Source: Lentisphaeria bacterium (GTDB lineage: Bacteria; Verrucomicrobiota; Lentisphaeria; Victivallales; UBA1829). Taken from it: a stretch of 11,092 bases of DNA. Every line of letters begins with the position of its first letter. Positions within the stretch are counted from its first letter, which is position 1. This document shows, piece by piece, positions 1 through 6,903 of the stretch. The notes under the pieces were generated by a model. It saw only the letters and a list, made by a program, of their open reading frames with translations, was not told the DNA's origin and ran no database searches. The position numbers and the translations under genes are program-made. The stretch covers positions 1 through 11,092 of the forward strand of contig JAGAPM010000001.1 of the NCBI GenBank assembly GCA_017623265.1, written 5' to 3'.

Positions 1-532
1 GGGCAAGTTCAAAGGCGTACTTCAGACAGCGGTCAACCTGTTTGCGGGTGTAGACCATTTCCTGAACGGCGACTTCATCCGGCGTTCCGACCTGAGAGGC
101 ACCGCCCATGCCGGTGTAAACGTCACCGGTATTTTCGCGGACGACCACATAGTCGATATCTTCCGGACCTTTGCCGACGAGAGGACATTCCACGCCGGGG
201 AACAGTTTCACCGGACGCAGGTTGATGTACTGATCCAAAGCGAAACGGAGGCGGAGCAGGATGCCTTTTTCCAGGATGCCGGGTTTGACTTTCGGGGAAC
301 CGATGGCGCCCAGAAAGACGGCATCATACTTCTTCAGAGTTTCTTCCGCATCATCCGGGAGGAGTTCGCCGGTAGCGAGGTAATGATCGCCGCCCCAGTT
401 GTAGGTGTCGAACGAAATTTCAAAATCGAATTTCTTTGCTGCGGCGTTGATGACTTTGATGCCTTCTGCCACGACTTCCGGACCGGTGCCGTCGCCCGGC
501 AGAGCTGCGATCCGATATGATCTCTGTGCCAT
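1..532 (-). CDS. leuB: 3-isopropylmalate dehydrogenase (LeuB-type), 3' end outside window
   Basis: This is the first 177 codons of an isocitrate/isopropylmalate dehydrogenase family enzyme; the rest lies left of the window. LeuB oxidises and decarboxylates 3-isopropylmalate with NAD+ in cytoplasmic leucine synthesis. I translated it by hand from the ATG at 530-532, which has an AGGAG ribosome site (540-544) seven bases upstream. The N-terminus has the family start IAALPGDGTGPEV (residues 8-20). Substrate-binding arginines are visible at R96 and R106 (LRLRF...NLRPVK) and R132, with the catalytic-type tyrosine Y139 in VRENTGDVYTG (131-141). The motif reads RENTGDVY, where many members have RENTEGLY; the Thermus-type enzyme also has TG at this place, so it is within family range. 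Tartrate dehydrogenase and other decarboxylating dehydrogenases share these motifs and cannot be excluded from the N-terminal half alone. It probably has its own promoter (567-595). Confidence 0.85.
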   Translation of the reverse strand, partial: MAQRSYRIAALPGDGTGPEVVAEGIKVINAAAKKFDFEISFDTYNWGGDHYLATGELLPDDAEETLKKYDAVFLGAIGSPKVKPGILEKGILLRLRFALDQYINLRPVKLFPGVECPLVGKGPEDIDYVVVRENTGDVYTGMGGASQVGTPDEVAVQEMVYTRKQVDRCLKYAFELA

Positions 533-539
533 ATTTATT

Positions 540-544
540 CTCCT
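540..544 (-). promoter_or_regulatory. Ribosome binding site of leuB
   Basis: AGGAG on the minus strand, seven bases before the ATG at 530-532. It fixes the start used for leuB. Confidence 0.75.
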
Positions 545-566
545 GTGTGGTTGTTGATGATTCTAT

Positions 567-595
567 AATATACTGCACGAACTGTTATTTTTCAA
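567..595 (-). promoter_or_regulatory. Candidate sigma70-type promoter for leuB
   Basis: On the minus strand there is TTGAAA (590-595), a 17-base spacer, then TATATT (567-572). Each box matches the consensus at five of six positions and the spacing is ideal. Transcription would start near 560, giving a leader of about 28 bases to the leuB ATG. The -35 box lies in the last codons of the upstream TPR gene, whose stop codon (585-587) falls in the spacer. No terminator was seen in the 52-base gap, so read-through from the upstream operon may also feed leuB. No leader-peptide attenuator or T-box structure fits in so short a leader. Confidence 0.5.
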
Positions 596-2141
596 CCGGT
601 CCGGCATTGTTTTCCTGCAAATCCAGTTTTGCCCTGACGGCGGGGGACAGATCCGGGAAGCGCTGCAGAACCAAATCGGTCACATTCCGCTTGAAATCTT
701 TGAACGGCGGCAGCCGCAGGCGTTCCCGCTCTTCCTCGCTGTCATGCAGTTTCCGGTATGTCTTATAAATCATTTCAGCGCTTTGCAGCATTTCCCTTGC
801 ATCATCATCGGCATCATTGGCGAATGCAAAAATACTCTGGAGGATGAAGCTGGAAACGGTGGACTGAAGCTGTTCGTTCCGGAAGACCTGGATCTTTTCG
901 CGTACCCGCGACATAACGAAGTCCTGAAGATTTTTTCCCTGTGTTTCGGTGGGAACTTCTTCCTGAAGTATCTTGTAATATTTTGCCGCCCGGTCTTTAA
1001 AACCGTAAAGGTACAGCATTTCCACCACATCCATCAGAAAATAATGGTAACCGCTGAACTGGATCCCGCCCTGGATCAGATGGGCGGTCTTTTTGATCTC
1101 TTCGCAAGCGGTATCGACAAAGTCAAAATCCGGGAGCCGGATATAATTTTTGCCCGGTTTGCCATCGGCATAAATAATTCTGCCGCTGAGCATCAGCATC
1201 TTCAGACCTTGAGAAACGATCCGCTGACAATGCAGCGACCGGTCGCCGGGGATTTTTTTCAGCCCCATACTGCCCCAGTAAATGGCAAATGCCTCCGGCA
1301 GAAGCCAGTTCAGTTTGCCGTATGTTTCTTCAACCCATGCAGCATGTTCCGGATCGATCAGCAAGTCTTTCCGGATCACCATGTTGCGGAGGAATGTGAT
1401 CAGCTTTTCTTTTACGGCATCATCAAGGTTTATCTTATCCGGCAGATTTCCTGTCTCGAAAAATGTTTTCTCCAGCTCCTCTTCCCTGCCGGAACAGATC
1501 CGTTTCAGGAGCGGATTCTTTGCATAAAACGCATTCCAGTTTTCCGGTTCTGCCGCAAGAAGTTTCCAATCGGGACTGTGTACGCCGCCGAAGATCCTGA
1601 AATTTTCTTCCGCCATCTTTTCCCGGTAGTACGGTCCGGCATTATCCAGTTCATCGCCCAGTTTGTGCTGGTAGATCCAGCCCATTTCCCGGTAAAGGAC
1701 CGGATCGTTCGGATTGTATCGCATGGCAGTCTGCAGGGTTTCCAATGCCTTGCGGATCCAGCGTCTGCGGGCATCGTAATTCTGCTGTGTTACCGTGATA
1801 TTATATGCCATATTCCAGGCGAGATATTGTGCGACAGTTGCATTTTCCGGCTGTACACGCAGGATCCAGTCCGCCAGCTGTACCATTTCAAAGAACTTGC
1901 CCTGTTTCTGCAGCCGGTCCATCCGGAGCCAGAGGGCGTTGACCATCAGATTGCGGAACGGACCGAGAAAGACGTTGGAAAGCGCTACGCCCGGAGGAGC
2001 GCCGTGCTGTTTTGCAAAATCTTCGGGCATGAGTTCATTTTCCACGACGATCTGCTTCTGGCAGTCCTGAATTTTCCAGACAACCCCAAGGCAGGCAGCA
2101 GTCAGGATCAGTGCAAGAAGAAACGAGAGAGGCTTTGACAT
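585..2141 (-). CDS. Membrane-anchored TPR-like protein, function unknown
   Basis: A 518-residue protein I cannot name. Residues 4-22 form one hydrophobic helix with few charges before it (MSKPLSFLLALILTAACLG), which reads as an uncleaved anchor or a signal peptide; the cysteine at 17 is not in a clear lipobox. The rest is soluble and mostly helical. Residues 80-165 resemble tetratricopeptide repeats (LADWILRVQPENATVAQYLA at 89-108; LQTAMRYNPNDPVLYREMGW at 136-155). A tryptophan-rich stretch at 277-290 (LNWLLPEAFAIYWG) looks conserved in character and would make a good search probe. Further helical hairpins at 360-470 may be degenerate repeats. It follows the ABC permease by 6 bases, and its AAGGAG site (2154-2159) lies inside the permease end, so the two are probably translated together. 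The likely role is an accessory or adaptor subunit of the ABC exporter on the outer face of the inner membrane; that role is inferred only from position. Confidence 0.8.
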   Translation of the reverse strand: MSKPLSFLLALILTAACLGVVWKIQDCQKQIVVENELMPEDFAKQHGAPPGVALSNVFLGPFRNLMVNALWLRMDRLQKQGKFFEMVQLADWILRVQPENATVAQYLAWNMAYNITVTQQNYDARRRWIRKALETLQTAMRYNPNDPVLYREMGWIYQHKLGDELDNAGPYYREKMAEENFRIFGGVHSPDWKLLAAEPENWNAFYAKNPLLKRICSGREEELEKTFFETGNLPDKINLDDAVKEKLITFLRNMVIRKDLLIDPEHAAWVEETYGKLNWLLPEAFAIYWGSMGLKKIPGDRSLHCQRIVSQGLKMLMLSGRIIYADGKPGKNYIRLPDFDFVDTACEEIKKTAHLIQGGIQFSGYHYFLMDVVEMLYLYGFKDRAAKYYKILQEEVPTETQGKNLQDFVMSRVREKIQVFRNEQLQSTVSSFILQSIFAFANDADDDAREMLQSAEMIYKTYRKLHDSEEERERLRLPPFKDFKRNVTDLVLQRFPDLSPAVRAKLDLQENNAGPVEK

Positions 2142-2147
2142 ATCAGC

Positions 2148-3692
2148 TCACTGCTCCTTTCCGGCGAGAGCAAGTTCCCGCTTAGAATAAATCCAAAGTC
2201 CGAGGGCGAAAATGGGCAGGATCTTGATTGCAAACTGCAGCACAAAAACGGCGCTGATGTAGGAAAAATCCACCAGTTCACCGGAGGCAAGTTTTTCCTG
2301 TGCGGCAAAACTTGCGGGATCAAAAAGCAGAATATCGATATATTTCCCCCCGGAATAGTTGAATTTTTCCAGAATATTGTGCGGCGCAACAGCCGTCGTT
2401 GTAAAAAGAGTCAGCACAAAGCGGGTACTGATCCCCCAGAGAAGATATGCCAGCGTGAGAAAGATCCCTGTAGCCAGAGAGAAGCAGGCGGCGAAAGCCA
2501 TACCCATGGCGGCGAAAGACATGATCAGGAGCAGCAGCACGAAAACAGTCCGGCAGTAGTTGTTGAAAAATCCGGCGACCGGCACCAGCAGTTCCGGTCC
2601 ATTCCCGGCGAAGTAAAGCGTTCTTCCTTTTTTGTCCAGAGAAAGAAAGCGCAGCTGTGCCTTTCCGTCTTTGACCATGAGCGTATCCTTCTGCGGATAG
2701 GGTGCGGCGTATGTCAGCAGATCTTTTCCCGCTTTCCGGAAACCGCGTGCGCAGGAATATTGGGCTTTTTCCGGAGCGCCCTTGGGAGCGATCTCAAATT
2801 CCGTTGTCTGCATTGTGAGCAGTTCCAGCGCCATGTTATCCGGCACAAAATAAACCGGCAGTTCGATTTTTTCTTTGGAATCCGGCGAGTTGAAATGATA
2901 TTTCCAGCCCCAGACACCATGGTTTCTTTCCTGATTGTTGCGGGAAAGTTCAAAAAATGCTTTGTAACGGATGCGGATCGGACCATCCAGATCTTCCGGC
3001 AGACCGGAATAGGTCCAGTCCTTGAAGTCCCCCGGCGCGATGGCTGATTCCGCCAGCCTCATACGGTCCCGGAGCCGCCTCCGGATCTCCTCTTCATCAA
3101 ATTCCCCGGTTTTTGTCCGGACTGTTTTCCAATCGTCGGGCATATCTTTGCCCTGCATCCGTGCAACTTCCATATGCTTGCAGATCTCTTCCTCAACTGC
3201 CCGGTCAATATCGTTCTGAACCGGATCCGGCTGATAAAGCTGCCGCGCCGTGAGGATTTCGGCATAAAGCTGTTCTTTTTCGCCGGGAGCGAAATCCATG
3301 GAGACGACCCGGTAAAATGTCAGAGCGTAAATAATCGAGCTTGCGATGAGCAGCAGCAGTGCATGGATCGCAATGATCCCCGTGTATTTTGCCAGATAGA
3401 TGAGCGGACGGGCGACCGGCTTGACAGCAACCATCTGCAGGCGTTTATCCTCAACATCTGCCGTGATCTCGGACGCCCCCAGCCATACCGCCGAAATGGA
3501 AAGGAGTGCAGCCGCCAGCGTGAGACTGTACTCCAGCGTGATCTTGATCATGCTGACTGCTGTGCCATCAGATTTGACGATCAGGGGCATGAGCAGGACA
3601 GCGCCGAGGAAAAAGAGGATTATTCCCCGGAAGAACCTGGAGCGGAATGCCGCCCGGCAGGTAAGTTTGACAATGGCAAGGAACGCAGTCAT
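2148..3692 (-). CDS. ABC-2 type transporter permease with large soluble insert
   Basis: A 514-residue membrane subunit that pairs with the ABC ATPase encoded immediately upstream. Hydrophobic spans are seen at about 22-39, 56-73, 103-125, 380-403, 404-425 and 480-502, giving the six-span pattern of ABC-2 permeases. Between spans 3 and 4 lies a charged, soluble region of about 250 residues (126-375), much larger than the short loop of minimal ABC-2 permeases and probably extracytoplasmic. The short cytoplasmic segment after span 2 (SEITADVEDKRLQMVAVKPV, 74-93) is typical of this group: 'E...D.E..R..M....PV..P..YL.KY' is the usual coupling segment. The start ATG (3690-3692) is two bases past the ATPase stop and has only a weak ribosome site, which favours translational coupling. 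The substrate cannot be read from sequence; export is the usual direction for this class. Confidence 0.85.
   Translation of the reverse strand: MTAFLAIVKLTCRAAFRSRFFRGIILFFLGAVLLMPLIVKSDGTAVSMIKITLEYSLTLAAALLSISAVWLGASEITADVEDKRLQMVAVKPVARPLIYLAKYTGIIAIHALLLLIASSIIYALTFYRVVSMDFAPGEKEQLYAEILTARQLYQPDPVQNDIDRAVEEEICKHMEVARMQGKDMPDDWKTVRTKTGEFDEEEIRRRLRDRMRLAESAIAPGDFKDWTYSGLPEDLDGPIRIRYKAFFELSRNNQERNHGVWGWKYHFNSPDSKEKIELPVYFVPDNMALELLTMQTTEFEIAPKGAPEKAQYSCARGFRKAGKDLLTYAAPYPQKDTLMVKDGKAQLRFLSLDKKGRTLYFAGNGPELLVPVAGFFNNYCRTVFVLLLLIMSFAAMGMAFAACFSLATGIFLTLAYLLWGISTRFVLTLFTTTAVAPHNILEKFNYSGGKYIDILLFDPASFAAQEKLASGELVDFSYISAVFVLQFAIKILPIFALGLWIYSKRELALAGKEQ
2154..2159 (-). promoter_or_regulatory. 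Ribosome binding site of the TPR-like gene, inside permease end
   Basis: AAGGAG on the minus strand, twelve bases before the ATG at 2139-2141 and overlapping the last codons of the permease gene. The spacing is longer than the usual 5-10 bases but no better start exists nearby. Confidence 0.5.
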
Positions 3693-3694
3693 TT

Positions 3695-4843
3695 TCAGGA
3701 ATCCCGTTTCCCGTTCAGCAACGCATTGAGTTTGTTGTTCGCTTCGGAAAGATCTTCCTGCGGGGGCGGTGGCGCAGACGGCTGTTCCGGGGCTGAATCA
3801 TTTTCTTTCAGCTTGTCGAGTACAGCTGTATTGGCAGCGGGCGTTTCCGGCGTTCCGGTGTTTTCCGTTTTTTTCTGCTCCGGCTCCGGTCCGGTAAGCT
3901 GTTCCAACAGATTTTCTTGTTCTGTTTCGACGGAAAGATAAGCCGCCACACCGTTTCCGGCTTGAGCCCCGGCAGTTCCCGCCGCTTCCAGTTTTGCTTT
4001 TGCCACCACATCCAGAAAGAAGTCTTCCAGCGTCATACGCGGGTGTTCCAGATCGATCTGGTCTTCCGGTGCGAATTTTTTGCAGGCTTCCATGACCACA
4101 TTCAGATCCTGTTCCGGAAGATGGGGCAGGGTGATGGTATCTTTTTCCGAGATCGCCAGCAGGTCGGAAAGAGCGCCTTCCGCCCGGATCCTGCCGCCGT
4201 AAAGGATCACGACCCGGTCGCAGATGCTTTCCACATCGCTGAGCAGATGACTGGTGATGATAACCGTTTTTCCGCGGGCTTTCAATGTTTTGATCAGGTC
4301 CTTGACTTCCCGGCAGCCGATGGGGTCCAATCCGGAAGTGGGTTCATCCAGGATCAGGAGATCCGGGTCATTGATCATTGCCTGAGCGAGTCCGATCCTG
4401 CGTGCCATCCCCTTGGAAAATTCTCCGACTTTCCGGTTTGCCGCATGTGCCAACCCCACCATATCCAACAGTTGCAGGGCACGATTCTTGCGCTCTGCGG
4501 CAGAAAGTCCGAACAGAGAGCCGAAAAAATCCAGTGTTTCGTATGCAGTCAGATATTTGTAAAGATAGGTCTCCTCCGGCAGGTAGCCGATGGAGCGTTT
4601 TGTTTTGACGGATTGAGGAGATTGCCCCATTACCCGGAGGATTCCGGATGTGGGATAGAGCAGCCCCAGCAGCATCTTGACGGTAGTTGATTTTCCGGAC
4701 CCGTTCGGTCCGAGCAGACCGAAAACTTCGCCGCGCCGGACATCAAAGTCGATATCGTTTACCGCCGCCGCTTTGGAGCGGTTCCAGAAATCCCGGAAGA
4801 TCTTGGTCAATCCGGTTGCGCTGATCACAAGTTCCTGTTCCAT
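3695..4843 (-). CDS. ABC transporter ATP-binding subunit with Pro/Glu-rich tail
   Basis: A 382-residue ATPase that powers the adjacent ABC-2 permease from the cytoplasmic face. All catalytic elements are present: Walker A GPNGSGKST (45-53), a Q-loop region YLPEETYLY (87-95) in which Glu takes the place of Gln as in many ABC-2 ATPases, signature EFSKGMARR (141-149), Walker B LLILDEP (162-168) with E167, D-loop GLDP (171-174) and switch His199. The signature reads FSKGM, a known variant of LSGGQ in exporters of the drug/Na+/gliding type. The usual domain ends near residue 285. The remaining 95 or so residues are low-complexity, rich in Ala, Glu, Pro and Thr, with a proline run at 358-361, and end in a short helix-like stretch (DLSEANNKLNALLNG, 364-378). 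The ATG (4841-4843) overlaps the upstream TAA by one base and has GGGAG at 4851-4855. Confidence 0.92.
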   Translation of the reverse strand: MEQELVISATGLTKIFRDFWNRSKAAAVNDIDFDVRRGEVFGLLGPNGSGKSTTVKMLLGLLYPTSGILRVMGQSPQSVKTKRSIGYLPEETYLYKYLTAYETLDFFGSLFGLSAAERKNRALQLLDMVGLAHAANRKVGEFSKGMARRIGLAQAMINDPDLLILDEPTSGLDPIGCREVKDLIKTLKARGKTVIITSHLLSDVESICDRVVILYGGRIRAEGALSDLLAISEKDTITLPHLPEQDLNVVMEACKKFAPEDQIDLEHPRMTLEDFFLDVVAKAKLEAAGTAGAQAGNGVAAYLSVETEQENLLEQLTGPEPEQKKTENTGTPETPAANTAVLDKLKENDSAPEQPSAPPPPQEDLSEANNKLNALLNGKRDS

Positions 4844-6903
4844 TATGCGGCTCCCGTTTCGTTGTTCTTCTTTTCATCCTGTGCGGGCAATCCGGCAGGC
4901 GCCAGTTCTTCACCTGTCCGGACAAGGCGTGCGCTGTTGAAGATGACGATGAGCGTACTGACCGTATGCAGCACCGCAGCCATGATCGGGTCCATTCCAC
5001 CGAAAACGGAAAGGACGATCCCGCAAAGGACAAAGAGCAATCCGAACGCCAGATTCTGATTCATGATGGAGTTTGTCTTTCTGGAAAGTCTTACCAGCAT
5101 GGGGATCCGGCGCAGATCGTTTGTCATCAGCGCAACAGATGCAGAATTGATGGCGATGTCACTGCCGATCGCTCCCATGGCGATCCCGAGATCACCGGCG
5201 GCAAGGGCAGGGGCATCGTTCACACCGTCGCCAACGACTGCGACCACGCTGTTTTCCTTGACCTTTTCCACATATTCCACTTTTGTCTGGGGGAGACAAT
5301 CGCTGCGGACATCATCAATATCCAGCTGGGAGGCGATCACATTCGCCACAGCGGCACGGTCACCGGTCACCATGGCACAATGGGTGATCCCGAGGGATTT
5401 CAGATCGCGGATCGCTTCGGCAGCTTCCGGGCGGATCTTATCCTTGAATCCGATCCAACCGAGGAAATCGGTATCGGAGGAAACATATACCACACTCATT
5501 CCTTCCGATTCGTCAATGGATTCCGGCACTGTAACACCGAAGGATTTCAGCCATGCCGCTCTGCCCACGTAGATCCGTTTGCCGTTAACCAGAGCGCTGA
5601 CCCCTTTTCCGTGTTCTTCCGCCAGATCATCTGCAGGCAGCGGCTTGATCCCCGCCTCGGCAGCCAGACGCTGGATCGCCAGCGCAGTGGGGTGGTTGCT
5701 CTTTGCTTCCAGTGAAACGGCAGTCTGGACCAGTACAGCAGGCTGGACCTGATCCGCCGGAGACAGACGCGCCACGGAAAGTTCCCCTTCGGTCAGCGTG
5801 CCGGTTTTGTCGAAGACAACAGCCCGGATTTTTGCCGTGAGTTCCAGATGGGAAATATTTTTGATCAGAACGCCCAGCCGTGCCGCCGCTGCGACTGCCG
5901 CCACAATGGTGGTGGGGGTTGCCAGCACCACGGCGCAGGGACAGGCAATGACCAACAGGGCGATGACCCGGTTCAGATTCCCGTCCGTCAGCCACCATGT
6001 GATGGTGGCAAGCATAACGATCGTGGGGGTGTAGTAACCGGCATAACGGTCAATGATCCGGACGATCGGAGTTTTGTTCCGTTCAGCGGAAAGGATCATA
6101 TCCTTAACTTTTCCGAGGGTTGTATCGGATCCGAGCTTCGTTACCCGCACCGTCAGAGCGCCGGAAATATTCATAGTCCCGGCATAGATCTCATCGCCGG
6201 CAACTTTATCCACGGGCAGAGATTCACCGGTGATGGATGCCTGGTTGACCGCACTTTTACCGCTGACAATGACGCCATCGACGGGGAAGTTTTCACCGGG
6301 ACGCACCATGATGAGATCATCGATTGCCAAATCCAGCACATCCACTTCCGTTTCTGTTTCGCCATCCAGTTTCCGGGCGGTATGGGGCGTAAGACGGATC
6401 AGAGCCTCAATGGACCGTTGAGCGCCGCTGGCGGTATGGGTTTCAATGATGATCGTGACCAGCAGGAAGAAGGCGATCAGCCCCGCTGCCCGGAAGTCAC
6501 CACCGGCGAATGCCGCCAGAATAGCCAGCGCCACCAGTTCGTTCATGTAGACCCTGCCTTCCAGCAGATCCTTGACCGCAGTCGCCACAATGGGGAGCGC
6601 CAGACAGAGCGCACCGAGGAATGCGGAAAGATTCGCAGTGAAGTCTGCATTTTCAAACAGCAGGGGGAGCAGATAACTGTTCAGGATCAACAATCCGCCG
6701 AAGAATGCGAAGAGCGGTCTGCCCATGGATCGGGAGTGACCCGCACCGCCGATCGGGGCGCCGCAGGAAATACAGCGGGTGGGTTCATCCGGATCCGCTT
6801 CGTGATGATCGTGGTGATGATCATGTCCGCAACCGCATGCGTGATCATGGTGATGATCATGTCCGCAGCAGCAATTATGTTCCTGTTCTTTTCTGATCTT
6901 CAT
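4843..6903 (-). CDS. Heavy-metal translocating P1B-type ATPase
   Basis: A 686-residue metal pump of the inner membrane. Motifs in order: actuator TGES (225-228), intramembrane metal motif CPC (321-323), phosphorylation site DKTGTLT (365-371, Asp365), nucleotide-binding HP in SNHP (402-405), TGDR (513-516) and hinge GDGVNDAP (558-565). Eight spans fit the P1B plan (roughly 63-84, 92-112, 121-139, 141-157, 284-303, 310-333, 616-635, 638-658). The N-terminus has no HMA domain; instead it has a His/Cys-rich segment with the nine-residue unit CGHDHHHDH twice (13-21 and 25-33), then a CxxC knuckle (C44, C47). The last span carries LHTVST (645-650) and FNSARL (655-660). The CPC motif fits Cu+, Zn2+ or Cd2+ pumps, but the last span matches neither the classic Cu+ nor the ZntA pattern and somewhat recalls the HEGST of P1B-4 enzymes, so I do not assign a metal. 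It overlaps the SPFH gene by four bases (ATGA) and the ABC ATPase by one. Confidence 0.95.
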   Translation of the reverse strand: MKIRKEQEHNCCCGHDHHHDHACGCGHDHHHDHHEADPDEPTRCISCGAPIGGAGHSRSMGRPLFAFFGGLLILNSYLLPLLFENADFTANLSAFLGALCLALPIVATAVKDLLEGRVYMNELVALAILAAFAGGDFRAAGLIAFFLLVTIIIETHTASGAQRSIEALIRLTPHTARKLDGETETEVDVLDLAIDDLIMVRPGENFPVDGVIVSGKSAVNQASITGESLPVDKVAGDEIYAGTMNISGALTVRVTKLGSDTTLGKVKDMILSAERNKTPIVRIIDRYAGYYTPTIVMLATITWWLTDGNLNRVIALLVIACPCAVVLATPTTIVAAVAAAARLGVLIKNISHLELTAKIRAVVFDKTGTLTEGELSVARLSPADQVQPAVLVQTAVSLEAKSNHPTALAIQRLAAEAGIKPLPADDLAEEHGKGVSALVNGKRIYVGRAAWLKSFGVTVPESIDESEGMSVVYVSSDTDFLGWIGFKDKIRPEAAEAIRDLKSLGITHCAMVTGDRAAVANVIASQLDIDDVRSDCLPQTKVEYVEKVKENSVVAVVGDGVNDAPALAAGDLGIAMGAIGSDIAINSASVALMTNDLRRIPMLVRLSRKTNSIMNQNLAFGLLFVLCGIVLSVFGGMDPIMAAVLHTVSTLIVIFNSARLVRTGEELAPAGLPAQDEKKNNETGAA
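4851..4855 (-). promoter_or_regulatory. Ribosome binding site of the ABC ATPase gene
   Basis: GGGAG on the minus strand, seven bases before the ATG at 4841-4843 and within the last codons of the P-type ATPase gene. Confidence 0.6.
6805..6867 (-). repeat. Tandem 27-base coding repeat (His/Cys metal-binding unit)
   Basis: Two copies, 6805-6831 and 6841-6867, are offset by 36 bases and differ at two positions by my reading. Both encode CGHDHHHDH in the N-terminus of the P-type ATPase. The differences are silent third-position changes, which fits a duplication kept for the protein sequence. Confidence 0.8.

Noticed and set aside
744..2138. 464-codon open frame on the plus strand
   Set aside because: It lies fully opposite the TPR-like gene, gives a Cys/His/Phe-rich protein with no domain, and has no ribosome site or operon context. 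It is a shadow of the minus-strand coding.
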